From contig JAEWUR010000101.1 of assembly GCA_023397045.1 (NCBI GenBank), positions 1-5,541 on the forward strand: 5,541 nt of DNA, read 5' to 3'. The DNA is from Planctomycetota bacterium (GTDB lineage Bacteria; Planctomycetota; Planctomycetia; Pirellulales; Thermoguttaceae). Made by a program: the position numbers and the translations under genes. Positions 5,261 through 5,541 of the stretch are shown one piece after another (position 1 is the first letter of the stretch; the number at the start of each line of letters is the position of its first letter). Under the pieces are notes generated by a model. The model saw only the letters and a list, made by a program, of their open reading frames with translations. It searched no databases and was not told where the DNA came from.

Positions 5261-5269
5261 ATTATAGCA
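5261..5269 (-). promoter_or_regulatory. Extended -10 promoter of the C45-type hydrolase gene
   Basis: The minus strand reads TGCTATAAT, a perfect TATAAT with the TGn extension. No good -35 stands at 16-18 bp (TTGTAG is 20 bp away), which is usual for extended -10 promoters. Initiation near 5254 gives a leader of about 54 nt before the ATG. Confidence 0.6.
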
Positions 5270-5346
5270 ACTCAACCGCCTCCGTCCTACAACCCGGATA
5301 AGGGGCAAACATGCGGGAGTCTACAAAATCTCGCACAAAAAAATGC

Positions 5347-5383
5347 GTAGGCGTAGGGCGGGTCGAGCGCAGCAAGCCCCACC
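5347..5383. repeat. Possible intergenic hairpin repeat
   Basis: The sequence GGCGGG (5357-5362) and CCCACC (5378-5383) flank TCGAGCGCAGCAAGC; on the minus strand the arms pair as GGUGGG with CCCGCC, with one wobble. It begins 10 bp after the stop codon of the upstream glycosidase-like gene, a typical place for a 3'-end hairpin, and resembles GGTGGG...CTCGACCC-type intergenic repeats that I recall from planctomycete genomes. The only copy here is this one, so the repeat status rests on memory. Confidence 0.35.
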
Positions 5384-5393
5384 AAATCAAATA

Positions 5394-5541
5394 CTACGGC
5401 TCGCAAATCGCACGCCGCACGGCGTCAAGATAGGCCGTGCCGTCCGCATCCGTCGGAGTCAGATACCCGCCCTCGCCGTTCTCGTTCCACGCATACAGCA
5501 ACAGAATCCGCTGTTTCGTCGCCTTGTCCGGATGCTCGTCG
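5394..5541 (-). CDS. C-terminal fragment of a GH99/WbsX-like glycosidase-type protein (cut by window edge)
   Basis: The open frame enters from the right edge and ends at TAG (5394-5396), leaving 48 full codons plus one base of the gene. The fragment contains RILLLYAWNENGEGGYLTP followed by DADGTAYLDAVRRAICEP. A final beta strand ending in WNExxEGGYL, then a short linker and a helix of the type YLDAVRRA, is what one sees at the C-terminal end of TIM-barrel glycan enzymes of the WbsX/GH99-like and GH71-like groups, in which this motif lies near the active site. The call rests on this motif alone; the catalytic domain is outside the window, so family and substrate remain open. It is too short and lacks a start codon here, but codon use and the clean end support a real gene. 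Confidence 0.55.
   Translation of the reverse strand, partial: DEHPDKATKQRILLLYAWNENGEGGYLTPTDADGTAYLDAVRRAICEP

Noticed and set aside
4100..5350. Plus-strand open frame of 416 codons
   Set aside because: It covers the C45-type hydrolase gene in antisense; the minus-strand frame has the signal peptide, catalytic motifs, promoter and ribosome site.
1..5541. A defence, secretion or biosynthetic gene system
   Set aside because: The genes have unrelated predicted roles, are spaced apart, and most have candidate promoters of their own; nothing ties them into one system.

Overview
The window looks like a piece of a planctomycete chromosome, probably from the Pirellulales side of the phylum. The strongest marker is a DUF1559 prepilin-like protein (type IV pilin-like N-terminus plus an H-x9-DG motif), a family massively expanded in Planctomycetes. 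GC-rich coding sequence, a planctomycete-style lipoprotein with an uncharacterised C-terminal domain, and hairpin repeats between genes fit this. The taxonomic call is inference; there is no rRNA or other phylogenetic marker here.

All supported genes lie on the minus strand, so transcription runs from high to low coordinates. In that order they are: the last 48 codons of a glycosidase-like protein with a WNExxEGG motif (5394-5541, cut by the window edge); a secreted C45/AAT-type Ntn-hydrolase (4025-5200) behind an extended -10 promoter; a proline-rich lipoprotein (2934-3911); a 118-bp MITE-like element with perfect 12-bp terminal inverted repeats and a perfect 8-bp target duplication (2806-2939 including duplications); an RmlD-like extended SDR whose catalytic residues look altered (1698-2720); a small exported His/Cys protein (1302-1628) behind a promoter overlapped by a strong dyad; an inverted pair of REP-like hairpins (1089-1206); and the DUF1559 protein (119-1042), followed by a third REP-like hairpin that may end its transcript.

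The genes do not form an obvious pathway. Four of the five complete proteins carry export or membrane signals, but each is separated from the next by roughly 70 to 260 bp, often with its own candidate promoter, so they read as individually transcribed units rather than one operon. I see no phage, CRISPR, toxin-antitoxin or defence system and no RNA gene. The most notable features are the clean MITE-like insertion abutting a stop codon, the clustered half-site operator before the small His/Cys protein, and the apparent loss of the SDR catalytic lysine. No stretch longer than 300 bases lacks a gene.
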